64,000 bases of DNA from Christiangramia bathymodioli (GTDB taxonomy: Bacteria > Bacteroidota > Bacteroidia > Flavobacteriales > Flavobacteriaceae), in assembly GCA_009735695.1 (NCBI GenBank), contig SRSL01000003.1:372001-436000 (forward strand), written 5' to 3'. Both the position numbers and the translations under genes were made by a program. Position 1 is the first letter of the stretch, and each line of letters begins with the position of its first letter. Positions 52,779-61,345 of the stretch are shown here, piece by piece. The notes beneath the pieces are model-generated. The model ran no database searches and had not been told where the DNA came from. It was given only the letters and a program-made list of their open reading frames with translations.

Positions 52779-53726
52779 ATGTTCGAAAATAATAGAATCA
52801 CCAAGCTTTTTAATATCGAATATCCCCTGATTCAGGCCGGGATGATCTGGGCCAGCGGATGGAAACTGGCAAGTGCGGTTTCCAACTCCGGAGGTCTTGG
52901 GATTATTGGGTCAGGCTCTATGTATCCGGAAGTTTTAAGAGAACATATCCAAAAATGCCAGAAAGCTACCGAAAAACCTTTCGCGGTAAACGTACCCATG
53001 TTATATCCACAGATCGACGAGATCATGCAGATCATAATCGAAGAAGGTGTAAAGATCGTATTTACTTCTGCAGGGAATCCAAAAACATGGACTTCCAAGC
53101 TCCAGGAAAATGGTATCAAAGTGGTTCATGTTGTGAGCAGTGTGAAATTCGCTTTAAAATCCCAGGAAGCAGGTGTTGATGCCGTGGTCGCTGAAGGTTT
53201 TGAAGCCGGAGGTCATAATGGAAGGGATGAAACAACGACCTTCACCTTGATTCCCATGGTTAAGGAAAAGATCGAAATTCCACTGATCGCCGCTGGCGGA
53301 ATCGGTTCCGGACGCGGAATGCTGGCAGCGATGGTGCTGGGCGCCGATGCTGTCCAGGTTGGAAGCAGGTTCGTGGCAACTCCCGAGGCTTCTTCGCATC
53401 AGAATTTCAAAGAAATGGTGGTGAAAGCCCAGGAAGGTGATACCGTATTAACCCTTAAAGAACTGGCTCCGGTACGATTGCTAAAAAATAAATTCTTCGA
53501 ACAGGTGCAGGACCTGTATACTAAATCAGCAAGTAAGGAAGATCTTATCAATTTACTTGGTAGAGCTCGAGCAAAAAAGGGAATGTTCGAGGGCGATCTC
53601 GATGAAGGTGAGCTTGAAATCGGCCAGATCTCAGGACTCATCAATGAGATCAAACCAGCTGCAGAAATAGTAAAGGAAATGATTGCTGATTTTGAAAAAG
53701 CAAGGAAAGAAGTTCAGAGTTTCTAA
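52779..53726 (+). CDS. NAD(P)H-dependent flavin oxidoreductase / nitronate monooxygenase family
   Basis: 315 aa TIM-barrel flavoprotein: PLIQAGMIWASGWKLASAVSN at the N-terminus, FTSAGNPKTWT, VAEGFEAGGHNGRDETTT (catalytic His region), LIAAGGIGSGRGMLAAMVLGA and VQVGSRFVATPEA for FMN. Members include nitronate monooxygenases and FabK-like enoyl reductases; nothing here separates the two. The stop overlaps that of the convergent DUF922 gene. Confidence 0.92.
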   Translation: MFENNRITKLFNIEYPLIQAGMIWASGWKLASAVSNSGGLGIIGSGSMYPEVLREHIQKCQKATEKPFAVNVPMLYPQIDEIMQIIIEEGVKIVFTSAGNPKTWTSKLQENGIKVVHVVSSVKFALKSQEAGVDAVVAEGFEAGGHNGRDETTTFTLIPMVKEKIEIPLIAAGGIGSGRGMLAAMVLGADAVQVGSRFVATPEASSHQNFKEMVVKAQEGDTVLTLKELAPVRLLKNKFFEQVQDLYTKSASKEDLINLLGRARAKKGMFEGDLDEGELEIGQISGLINEIKPAAEIVKEMIADFEKARKEVQSF

Positions 53727-54268
53727 TTCTTATACACTTCTAATTTTGCCAGTTCCGAAGCTATGAATTTCTGCCAGCGCTTTTCGGCCTCGGCATTTTC
53801 GCTATGACCGGTTTCTCTGTCGAAGGCTTGCTGCATGGATTTTCGTTCAGCCTCGAACTTACTGGTGAGCCGCTTCATGTCCTGCCTGATGTTCCTTCCA
53901 ATCTCGTATTCGCTAAGTGCTCTTCGGAATTTTCGTGCATGGATTTCAGAAATATCGAAATGCGCCTGTTCATGAGCCAGCAATTCATCTGATTCATCAA
54001 TATCTTCCTGCACCCAGGATCGGTTCGGGTCAAAATAGGCCTGTACTTCATATTCGAAAACAGGTTTGCCTGAAGCGGTGCTGTAATTCCAGCCAAGACT
54101 GATGCCCGAATTGGTACTGGCTGCAAAATCATGATCTGCTTCAGCTTCAGCTTTAAAATCGGACCAGGTAAGTGGCCTGTCTTCAGCCCAGAAAATGCGT
54201 TCGTCCTTTTCCTGCGCCTGTAAAGACAGGTTCAGAATAAAGAGGAAAACAAGAGGCGTGAATTTCAT
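53723..54268 (-). CDS. DUF922 protein with HExxH motif, secreted
   Basis: 181 aa. Signal peptide (MKFTPLVFLFILNLSLQAQ). DUF922 is recognised from IFWAEDRPLTWSDFKAE and the metal motif LLAHEQAHFDISEIHARKFR. A charged helical C-terminal part with RETGHSENAEAEKRWQKFI follows. It looks like a small secreted zinc peptidase. Its ATG overlaps the OsmC stop (ATGA), so it is the last gene of an operon of guaA, the LysM protein, osmC and this one. Confidence 0.85.
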   Translation of the reverse strand: MKFTPLVFLFILNLSLQAQEKDERIFWAEDRPLTWSDFKAEAEADHDFAASTNSGISLGWNYSTASGKPVFEYEVQAYFDPNRSWVQEDIDESDELLAHEQAHFDISEIHARKFRRALSEYEIGRNIRQDMKRLTSKFEAERKSMQQAFDRETGHSENAEAEKRWQKFIASELAKLEVYKN

Positions 54269-54666
54269 GAATAAGTAAAAGAAATATTCTTTTTTATATC
54301 AGGATGCAAACTGTAAAGTACGGGACAATTCCTGGCGGTATTCTCGAGGATCTTATTGTTCTTGTCGCCGAAAGATTCCGGAAAACTGATTTCAATATTG
54401 AGCTGTGAAATTCTTCGAGGATCGGCAGCCATGGTTTTTAAAACATTGGCAGAAGCGCCTTTCAGGTCTACTCCAAGGTCCCTGGCTTTTATTCCCATTA
54501 CCGTAAGCATGCAGGTGGCCAGGGCATTCGCAACTGTATCGGTAGGGGAAAAGGCCTCCCCTTTTCCGTGATTATCCACTGGGGCGTCTGTGATCATTTT
54601 AGATCCGCTTTGAAGATGAACCGATTCGGTTCTTAAATCGCCGAGATATATAACCCTAGAAGTCAT
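54265..54666 (-). CDS. OsmC family hydroperoxide reductase-like protein
   Basis: 133 aa. OsmC/Ohr fold with the reactive cysteines in ALATCMLTVMGIKARDLG and ENTARNCPVLYSLHP. The family reduces organic hydroperoxides through lipoyl or other dithiols. The gene overlaps the upstream LysM gene by 11 nt and the downstream DUF922 gene by 4 nt. Confidence 0.92.
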   Translation of the reverse strand: MTSRVIYLGDLRTESVHLQSGSKMITDAPVDNHGKGEAFSPTDTVANALATCMLTVMGIKARDLGVDLKGASANVLKTMAADPRRISQLNIEISFPESFGDKNNKILENTARNCPVLYSLHPDIKKNISFTYS

Positions 54667-56608
54667 TCGCCTTGCTTATGGTTAGATCTTCGTTGAACTT
54701 CAGGATATAGATCGCATCATTCATAAATCCACCGTTTGGATTCGGGAGATAATGAAACTTGCTTTCGTAATATTCGGTATAGCCAGGATATCTTTCAAAA
54801 GATTCCATCAGGTTTTCAGCACTTGCCAGTCTTAATAACACATCCATCGCCAGGTCATATCCTCGCACAGCAAACTGGTTGGGCTCATTTCCGAAGCGTT
54901 CGTTATAGGCATCGATGAAATCCTGGGAAGTAGTTGTATCGTACTCCTTATCTACTGAAGGATAATGAAAGTTCAACCTGCCCAGGTGCATATTCGAAAT
55001 ATTATCGTCTTCGTACGTGTTATTCTTGTTAGTGGTCAACAGGGTAATATCATGTTCCCTCGCCAGCCTGTTCAGCAAAGAAGTGGCGCTGCTAAGAACG
55101 CTGATGTTATCAGACTCCAGGATAACCCAGTTAGGGCCCGCCACAAGTGCATTCTTTAACTGATCTTCCTTTATTACCTTATCGACGGGATTTACGAACC
55201 TGGCCGAAGGCAGCATATTGCCCAGTTCAGATTTTACCCTGAAATTATTTCCGTCGGCGATCACGATCACATTCTTTCCCGAAGAATTTCTTACGATATA
55301 ATCCATCATGGCTTTTCGCAAAAATTCATCGGTTGGACGTGCCTGGAAAAGATTATTATAACCCTGCATTTCACGATTAGAAAGCGGAGTAATTACAGGA
55401 ATATTTCGGTTTTCCAGCCTTGACGCGGCAACTTCGGTGGTTTCCTTCAGCAGCGGTCCAATAACCGCATCGGTATTGCTGAAATTGTTCGTGTTGATGA
55501 TATTGGCAACTTCAGAAGCCTGTCTTTTGGTATCATAAACCTTAAGATTGGTCGAAATTCCCATAGATTTGGCGTCTTCAACAGCCATAAGCACACCAGA
55601 ATAAAAATCAAGTGAGATCCTTACCACCCGTTCGTCGAGGATGGTATTGCGATAAGTTTCCAGTGAATCCTTTTCGATCTTGTCCAGATGAAGCGGTAGC
55701 ATAAGAGCGATCTCCTTGGTTCTGAAATTGCTCAGGGAGTTTTCCAGGTTTACTTTCACATTGCCTTTACCTTCAGCAAAAGCATATTCTTCTTCGTTAA
55801 AATCTGGGTTTTCCTTTTCAGGAACTTTCAGGACCATTCCGTATTTCAAACCGTCTTCGAGTGCAGGATTCAGTCTTTTTAAGGAATCCTGACTTACACC
55901 AAATCTTTGTGACAGGCTGAAAAGAGTTTCCTGAGGCTTCACTTCATAGAATCTGAAGCGCTCATCGGTAATGATCACCGGTTCATCCTCGAGAACATTC
56001 GTTCCCACGCGAATCATCATCCCCGGCTGGATCACATCTACTTTTGGATTAAGCTGGTTAAGTTCCTCCAGCGTCATGCCATATTTTCGGGCGATCCCGA
56101 ATTTGGTTTCCTTCGGAAGGACTATATGTTCCCTGGTCTTCGAAAGATCCTGGGGACTCTTCGGTTTTGACTCAGCAGTTTGAGAGGCTACCGGATTATT
56201 TACCGGTATAGTTCCCGAAACAGGGATTCGTATCGTTTCCCCCGATTCCAGTTCTTCAGCATATAAATGTTTATTAAATCGCTTGATATCATCAATGCTA
56301 ACCTCGTATTGTTTAGAAAGACTATATAAGGTTTCTTTTCTCTGCACTTTATGCTCGCGGAATTTCACTCCTGCAGAAGCATTGGAATTTTGATTTTCCT
56401 GGATAGGGATCACCAGTTTCTCGTTCACTCCTATCCCGCTTTTAGCGTCCGGATTGTACTTATAGATGTCTTCCTCTTCGATATCATAGGTCTGGGAAAT
56501 GCTGAATACGGTCTCACCTTTCTTTACGGTGTGGTATTTATAGGCCTGTGCATTTGCCGAGATCGTGGTGATCTGGAAAAGAAAGCATATTACTAATAAG
56601 TACTTCAT
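54656..56608 (-). CDS. LysM-repeat protein with type-1 periplasmic-binding-like domain
   Basis: 650 aa. Signal peptide (MKYLLVICFLFQITTISANAQ), then four LysM motifs at about residues 24-68 (HTVKKGETVFSISQTY), 80-125, 157-200 and 218-263 for peptidoglycan binding, followed by a Peripla_BP-type domain (about 290-640) with LPLHLDKIEKDSLETY, DAVIGPLLKETTEVAA, IPVITPLSNREM and NQFAVRGYDLAMDVLLRLA. The combination recalls LpoA, the activator of PBP1A, although there is no LysM there. A wall-associated sensor or scaffold is an inference. Confidence 0.88.
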   Translation of the reverse strand: MKYLLVICFLFQITTISANAQAYKYHTVKKGETVFSISQTYDIEEEDIYKYNPDAKSGIGVNEKLVIPIQENQNSNASAGVKFREHKVQRKETLYSLSKQYEVSIDDIKRFNKHLYAEELESGETIRIPVSGTIPVNNPVASQTAESKPKSPQDLSKTREHIVLPKETKFGIARKYGMTLEELNQLNPKVDVIQPGMMIRVGTNVLEDEPVIITDERFRFYEVKPQETLFSLSQRFGVSQDSLKRLNPALEDGLKYGMVLKVPEKENPDFNEEEYAFAEGKGNVKVNLENSLSNFRTKEIALMLPLHLDKIEKDSLETYRNTILDERVVRISLDFYSGVLMAVEDAKSMGISTNLKVYDTKRQASEVANIINTNNFSNTDAVIGPLLKETTEVAASRLENRNIPVITPLSNREMQGYNNLFQARPTDEFLRKAMMDYIVRNSSGKNVIVIADGNNFRVKSELGNMLPSARFVNPVDKVIKEDQLKNALVAGPNWVILESDNISVLSSATSLLNRLAREHDITLLTTNKNNTYEDDNISNMHLGRLNFHYPSVDKEYDTTTSQDFIDAYNERFGNEPNQFAVRGYDLAMDVLLRLASAENLMESFERYPGYTEYYESKFHYLPNPNGGFMNDAIYILKFNEDLTISKANDF

Positions 56609-56638
56609 TCTTGAGGTTTTAGGTTAAGTTCTGTTTTG

Positions 56639-58168
56639 CTATTCCCATTCGATGGTAGCTGGTGGTTTTGAACTTATATCATATACCACCCTATTAACGC
56701 CCTTTACCCGGTTTATTATTGTGTTAGAGGTCTTCTGAAGGAACTCATACGGCAAATTCACCCAGTCTGCGGTCATTCCGTCGGTAGATTCTACCGCTCT
56801 TAGCGCTACAACCTGCTCGTAGGTTCGTTCATCACCCATCACTCCTACACTTTGTACCGGCAACAGGATCGCTCCAGCCTGCCATACTTTATCATATAAC
56901 ATCCAGTCTCTTAATCCCTGGATAAAAATATGATCTACTTCCTGAAGAATTCTCACCTTTTCTGCGGTGATATCTCCAAGTATCCTTATAGCAAGACCCG
57001 GGCCAGGAAACGGGTGTCTTCCTAATAATTCCTTATCGATCTCTAATTCCTTACCAACTCTTCGAACCTCATCCTTGAAAAGCATTCGTAGTGGCTCCAC
57101 GACTTTTAGTTTCATGAAATCCGGAAGTCCGCCCACATTATGATGAGATTTGATGGTTACTGAAGGTCCATTCACAGAAACCGATTCGATCACATCTGGA
57201 TAAATGGTTCCCTGGGCCAGGTAGGTCACATCGGTGATTTCATGAGCCTCATCATCGAAAACCTCGATAAAGGTGTTCCCGATCGCTTTCCTTTTGGCTT
57301 CAGGATCGCTAAGCCCTTTAAGAGCTTCCAGGAATCGGTCTGAGGCATCAACTCCCTTCACATTAAGGCCCATATGTTTGTATTGATCCAGAACGCTTTC
57401 GAATTCGTTCTTTCTCAAAAGCCCGTTATTCACGAAAATACAGTACAGATTCTTTCCGATTGCCTTGTGCAGAAGTACCGCTGCAACTGTTGAATCTACG
57501 CCCCCACTTAAACCTAGCACTACCTTATCGTCTCCTATCTTTTCCTTTAATTCGGAAACCGTAAGATCTACAAAGGCACCAGGAGTCCAGGATTGGCTGG
57601 TTCCGGCGATCTTTACCAGGAAATTCTCAAGTAATTGCTTTCCATCGGTAGAATGATAAACTTCAGGATGGAACTGAATCGCATAGGTTTCCTCACCGTC
57701 AATACGGTAAGCCGCGTTCAAAACATCGGTGGTACTGGCAAGGCGTACTCCCTTTTCAGGCAATTCCATAATAGTATCACTATGGCTCATCCAAACCTGA
57801 GAGTTCTCCTTGATCTCATCGAACAATAGTTCGCCATCCTTAATAACCGTAAGGTTAGCTCTTCCGTATTCACGGGTTCCGGAAGGTTCTACCTTTCCAC
57901 CATTAAAATGAGCCAGATATTGGGCCCCGTAACAAACGGCCAGAACTGGCAATTTTCCTCGTATTTGGGACAGATCAGGATGCGGAGCATCTTCAGCTCG
58001 TACCGAAAACGGGCTTCCCGAAAGTATGACCGCTTTAAAACCTGATAAATCGTCTGGAATTTTGTGATAGGGATAGATCTCGCAGTAAATATTCAGCTCT
58101 CTTACTCTTCGCGCAATTAGCTGTGTGTACTGCGAGCCAAAGTCTAGGATGAGTACGTTGTTTTGCAT
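56639..58168 (-). CDS. guaA: GMP synthase (glutamine-hydrolysing)
   Basis: 509 aa from the ATG at 58168 (an upstream TTG is unlikely). The class I amidotransferase domain has the nucleophile in [16 protein letters not shown] and the His/Glu in [10 protein letters not shown]; the ATP-pyrophosphatase domain has [15 protein letters not shown]; the C-terminal dimerisation domain ends PPATIEWE. It makes GMP from XMP. First gene of the operon with the LysM, OsmC and DUF922 genes. Confidence 0.98.
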   Translation of the reverse strand: MQNNVLILDFGSQYTQLIARRVRELNIYCEIYPYHKIPDDLSGFKAVILSGSPFSVRAEDAPHPDLSQIRGKLPVLAVCYGAQYLAHFNGGKVEPSGTREYGRANLTVIKDGELLFDEIKENSQVWMSHSDTIMELPEKGVRLASTTDVLNAAYRIDGEETYAIQFHPEVYHSTDGKQLLENFLVKIAGTSQSWTPGAFVDLTVSELKEKIGDDKVVLGLSGGVDSTVAAVLLHKAIGKNLYCIFVNNGLLRKNEFESVLDQYKHMGLNVKGVDASDRFLEALKGLSDPEAKRKAIGNTFIEVFDDEAHEITDVTYLAQGTIYPDVIESVSVNGPSVTIKSHHNVGGLPDFMKLKVVEPLRMLFKDEVRRVGKELEIDKELLGRHPFPGPGLAIRILGDITAEKVRILQEVDHIFIQGLRDWMLYDKVWQAGAILLPVQSVGVMGDERTYEQVVALRAVESTDGMTADWVNLPYEFLQKTSNTIINRVKGVNRVVYDISSKPPATIEWE

Positions 58169-58404
58169 GCGCAAAAATAGGAATTTGGGATAAAAATAAA
58201 ATACTAAGCTGGCTTTTAATTTTTCAAAAGCTGAGTTTCCAGCTTGGGCAAATTATTTGTTTTTTCCTTAAATAAATGCATTCACTTAAATTTTTGCTAT
58301 TTATTTAACAGTAGGTTTATTTTTTTAATATACAATTCTTATTTATTGATATTTTATTTAGAAACTGAAGAATACCTTTATACCGTCCCAAAAATCTAAT
58401 AAAT

Positions 58405-58548
58405 ATGAATACTAACTCTACCCAATCCGAGAGGGAAAGGCTGGAGGAATCTGAATGGTATTTAAAACCTGAACGCACCCTTGAAAACCTCAAGCTCTAT
58501 GGCGTGATCATTATTATTGTACTAATCATCACACTTATTCTTGTTTAG
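58405..58548 (+). CDS. Small single-pass membrane protein
   Basis: 47 aa, ATG to TAG. The N-terminal half is polar and charged (NTNSTQSERERLEESEW), followed by YLKPERTLENLKLYG and a C-terminal transmembrane helix (VIIIIVLIITLILV) that ends at the last residue. The topology is that of a tail-anchored or single-pass peptide. A TAnnTTTA box (58373-58380) lies 25 nt upstream and a terminator follows, both supporting a real transcript. I do not recognise a family. Confidence 0.65.
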   Translation: MNTNSTQSERERLEESEWYLKPERTLENLKLYGVIIIIVLIITLILV

Positions 58549-58569
58549 GATACCTTATTTTGCCCTACC

Positions 58570-58600
58570 AAAAAATCCTCACCTAAGGCGAGGATTTTTT
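58570..58600 (+). terminator. Terminator after the small membrane protein (bidirectional)
   Basis: AAAAAATCCTC (58570-58580) and GAGGATTTTTT (58590-58600) form an 11-bp stem with a 9-nt loop; A and T tracts make it usable in both directions between convergent genes. Confidence 0.9.
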
Positions 58601-58650
58601 ACTCTATAGACCCGATCTCCACCGGGGTTTCCGTATATAAATTAAAAAGA

Positions 58651-59082
58651 TCAACCAGGTTTTACAGCGGTACTTACCACATCACGGTAGATCATCCAGC
58701 CATTATCAGTTTTTTTCCAAAGGGTGGAATAGGAGCCATGATCCACGACCTGCCCATCGGGTGAATACACTTTATAACTTCCCATCTCATGGGCATAATC
58801 CCCAAAATCGAGGATCTCATCGGTCTTGATCTCCAGCTTCATTCCAGAACCGGCCATAGGTTTATGGGCTGAAACGATACCCTGACGACCTTTAATGACT
58901 TCATATCCGGAAGGTTTGAACATAGCATCTTCAGCGAAAAAACTTCCGAATTTCTCGGCATCTCCATTTTCCATGGCCTCCTGCATGGCTTTGGCATTCG
59001 CCTCAATACTGCTCTTTGCAGATTGTGCGTTCATGTTAATTGCATAGACCAGAACGGCCAGTAATAAAATCACTTTTTTCAT
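58651..59082 (-). CDS. Secreted NTF2/SnoaL-like protein (DUF4440)
   Basis: 143 aa from the ATG at 59082; an upstream start would add residues before the signal peptide MKKVILLLAVLVYAINMNAQ. SnoaL-like cone fold: FGSFFAEDAMFKPSGYEVIKG, then MKLEIKTDEILDFGDYAHE and a final TDNGWMIYRDVVST. Homologues are annotated as SgcJ/EcaC-like or ketosteroid isomerase-like; activity is unproven. Confidence 0.85.
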   Translation of the reverse strand: MKKVILLLAVLVYAINMNAQSAKSSIEANAKAMQEAMENGDAEKFGSFFAEDAMFKPSGYEVIKGRQGIVSAHKPMAGSGMKLEIKTDEILDFGDYAHEMGSYKVYSPDGQVVDHGSYSTLWKKTDNGWMIYRDVVSTAVKPG

Positions 59083-59251
59083 AATAAAATTAAATTGGTT
59101 AGTTAAATCGCCCATTTTCAAAGGCTTACAATCGAATATAAAAATTCATTCGCCCCCTTCAAAATTCCCGAAAATTAACCGGTTAAATGCTTTTTTTCTC
59201 GATCACGAGTTGGATTATTGATTATCTTCGGAATGTTCAAACTTTTGGTTT

Positions 59252-59977
59252 ATGAAATATCTGAGCGCGATCATTTTTTCGGTGGCTATTGTAATGGCCG
59301 CTTATTTTTTAGGAAACTCGTATGTTTCAAGAGCGAATCCGGAAGGCACAATTTCGGTGACCGGATCGGGAAGTGAAAACTTCATTTCAGATCTAATCGT
59401 CTGGGAGGGCCGCTTCAGCAGAATGAATCCAAACCTGGAAGCTGCTTACGAGCAACTTAACCGGGATAAGGAAATCGTTAGATCTTACCTTACCGAAAAG
59501 GGGATCAAACCTGAAAATATCGTCTTCAATTCGGTACAAACCATTGAGCAAATGGAAAACCAGTACCAGAATGGCAATTATACCGGTAGTATTTTTAAGG
59601 GATTTGAACTCATTCAACCAATCAAGATCGAATCTACCGATGTAGAGCTTATCGAATCGGTTTCCAGGGAGATCACGGAACTGCTGAATAAAGGAGTCCA
59701 GTTCAACTCTTCTCCTCCTCGGTATTACTACACGAAAATAGCCGATCTCAAGATCGAAATGATTTCCAAAGCTACGGAAGACGCAAGACTAAGAGCCGAA
59801 AAAATAGCCGCCAACAGCGGTGAAGAACTCGGTGATCTCAAAAGCGCGAACATGGGCGTGTTCCAGATCACCGGCCAGAATTCCGGAGAAGATTACAGCT
59901 GGAGCGGAGTCTATAACACGGCTGATAAAAATAAAACCGCCTCGATCACTATGCGACTGGAATACGGTATTGACTAA
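59252..59977 (+). CDS. SIMPL domain (DUF541) protein
   Basis: 241 aa with an N-terminal membrane helix (LSAIIFSVAIVMAAYFLG) that may act as signal anchor. SIMPL features: GTISVTGSGSENFISDLIVW, EIVRSYLTEKGIKPENIVF, KATEDARLRAEKIAANSGEELGDLKSANMG and the final SITMRLEYGID. Related proteins (SIMPL, YggE) are implicated in stress and biofilm phenotypes in other bacteria; the biochemical role is unknown. Overlaps the decarboxylase stop by 4 nt in the convergent direction. Confidence 0.9.
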   Translation: MKYLSAIIFSVAIVMAAYFLGNSYVSRANPEGTISVTGSGSENFISDLIVWEGRFSRMNPNLEAAYEQLNRDKEIVRSYLTEKGIKPENIVFNSVQTIEQMENQYQNGNYTGSIFKGFELIQPIKIESTDVELIESVSREITELLNKGVQFNSSPPRYYYTKIADLKIEMISKATEDARLRAEKIAANSGEELGDLKSANMGVFQITGQNSGEDYSWSGVYNTADKNKTASITMRLEYGID

Positions 59978-61344
59978 GCCGAATCCAGGGTTGCCAGGAT
60001 ATCATCGATATCCTTTTCAGTAGTATCAGGATTGATAAAGCAGAACCTGATGACGCTTTCTCCTTTCCAGGAAGAAGGGGTGACCAGTGCGAATCCTTCC
60101 CTGTGATTCTTGTAGGTCCAGTCACGGTAATCCTCAGCTTTCCAGCCTTTCCTTTTGAACAAGACTACCGATAGGCTTGCCGGACGAACCAGTTCCAGGT
60201 TTTCATGTTCCTGAACTTTCTTAGCCGCAATATTGGCAAGTTCTATTCCTCTTTCGATCGCTTCCCGATATTTATTGGTTCCGTGCATCGCCAGGGAAAA
60301 CCACAGCGGAAGTCCTCTTAATCTCCTGGTAAGTTGAATCTGGTAATCGGCAGGATTAAAACCCTGGGCACCTTCATCTTTAAAGATTTCAAGATAAGCT
60401 CCTTTTTGGGAATGGGCGTTTTTAGCCAGTTCGAGATCCTTATAGATCACCGCTCCACAATCATAAGGTGAAAACAACCATTTATGAGGATCGATCGTGA
60501 TACTATCTGCTTTTTCGATTCCGTCGAATAGATGCCTTACCGAATTCGCGGCCAGCGCTCCGCCGCCATAGGCACAATCCACATGCAACCACACCTCTTC
60601 TTTTTCACAAATTTCAGCAACGCCTTTAAGGTCATCGATGATCCCTGCATTGGTGGTTCCTCCGGTAGCCACCACCGCGAATAATCGTTTCCGGTCCTTT
60701 TCGCTTAAATTATCGATAGCTGATCGTAGTGCCTCACCTGAAAGGAATTCCTCGTCAGATTCTACCATAGCCACATCGGCGTCCATCACCTTAGCCATGG
60801 ATTTAATCGAACTATGAGCACCGTTAGAAGTAAGCAACAGGGCCCGTTCCTTTTCCATAGAACTATCTTTTTCCCTCCAGACATCGCGCGCCGCAACAAG
60901 GGCTGATAAGTTCGCAGCCGTACCACCGCTGGTGAACACCCCAAAGGCAGTTTCGGGTAATTTAGTAAGTGAGACCAGCCATTTCATAGCCTGGTTCTCA
61001 CAGAAAATGCCTCCTGCACCTTCCATCCAGTAAGCACCATGTATACTGGAAGCCGAAGTCACCAAATCGAACATGATCGCCGCCCGGGTGGGAGCAGCCG
61101 GCACAAAAGCCAGATGACGCGGATGATCAATAGGAACCGTTGCCTTGACCAGCACATCCCTGAATAACTGAAAGGCGTTCTCCCCTCCTATTCCTTCAGG
61201 AGTGATCGTCTCTCCTACAATTCGCAACAATTCTTCTTCCTTCCTGGGAGAACCCAGTTCTGGCGTGACATTCGAGATACGGTCTATGGTATATTTCATG
61301 ACGTCCAGCGTCATTTCTACCAGGTCCATATCTATGGTATGCAT
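59974..61344 (-). CDS. PLP-dependent decarboxylase (aromatic-L-amino-acid/glutamate decarboxylase family)
   Basis: 456 aa from the ATG at 61344, one base after the bshC stop; a TTG at 61359 is an alternative that overlaps bshC. Group II PLP decarboxylase motifs: FTSGGTAANLSALVAARD, HVDCAYGGGALAA, and the PLP lysine in SITIDPHKWLFSPYDCGA; C-terminal RFCFINPDTTEKDIDDIL. The family decarboxylates aromatic amino acids, Glu, 2,4-diaminobutyrate or Asp. Substrate unassigned; coupled to bshC by position. Confidence 0.9.
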   Translation of the reverse strand: MHTIDMDLVEMTLDVMKYTIDRISNVTPELGSPRKEEELLRIVGETITPEGIGGENAFQLFRDVLVKATVPIDHPRHLAFVPAAPTRAAIMFDLVTSASSIHGAYWMEGAGGIFCENQAMKWLVSLTKLPETAFGVFTSGGTAANLSALVAARDVWREKDSSMEKERALLLTSNGAHSSIKSMAKVMDADVAMVESDEEFLSGEALRSAIDNLSEKDRKRLFAVVATGGTTNAGIIDDLKGVAEICEKEEVWLHVDCAYGGGALAANSVRHLFDGIEKADSITIDPHKWLFSPYDCGAVIYKDLELAKNAHSQKGAYLEIFKDEGAQGFNPADYQIQLTRRLRGLPLWFSLAMHGTNKYREAIERGIELANIAAKKVQEHENLELVRPASLSVVLFKRKGWKAEDYRDWTYKNHREGFALVTPSSWKGESVIRFCFINPDTTEKDIDDILATLDSA

Positions 61345-61345
61345 T

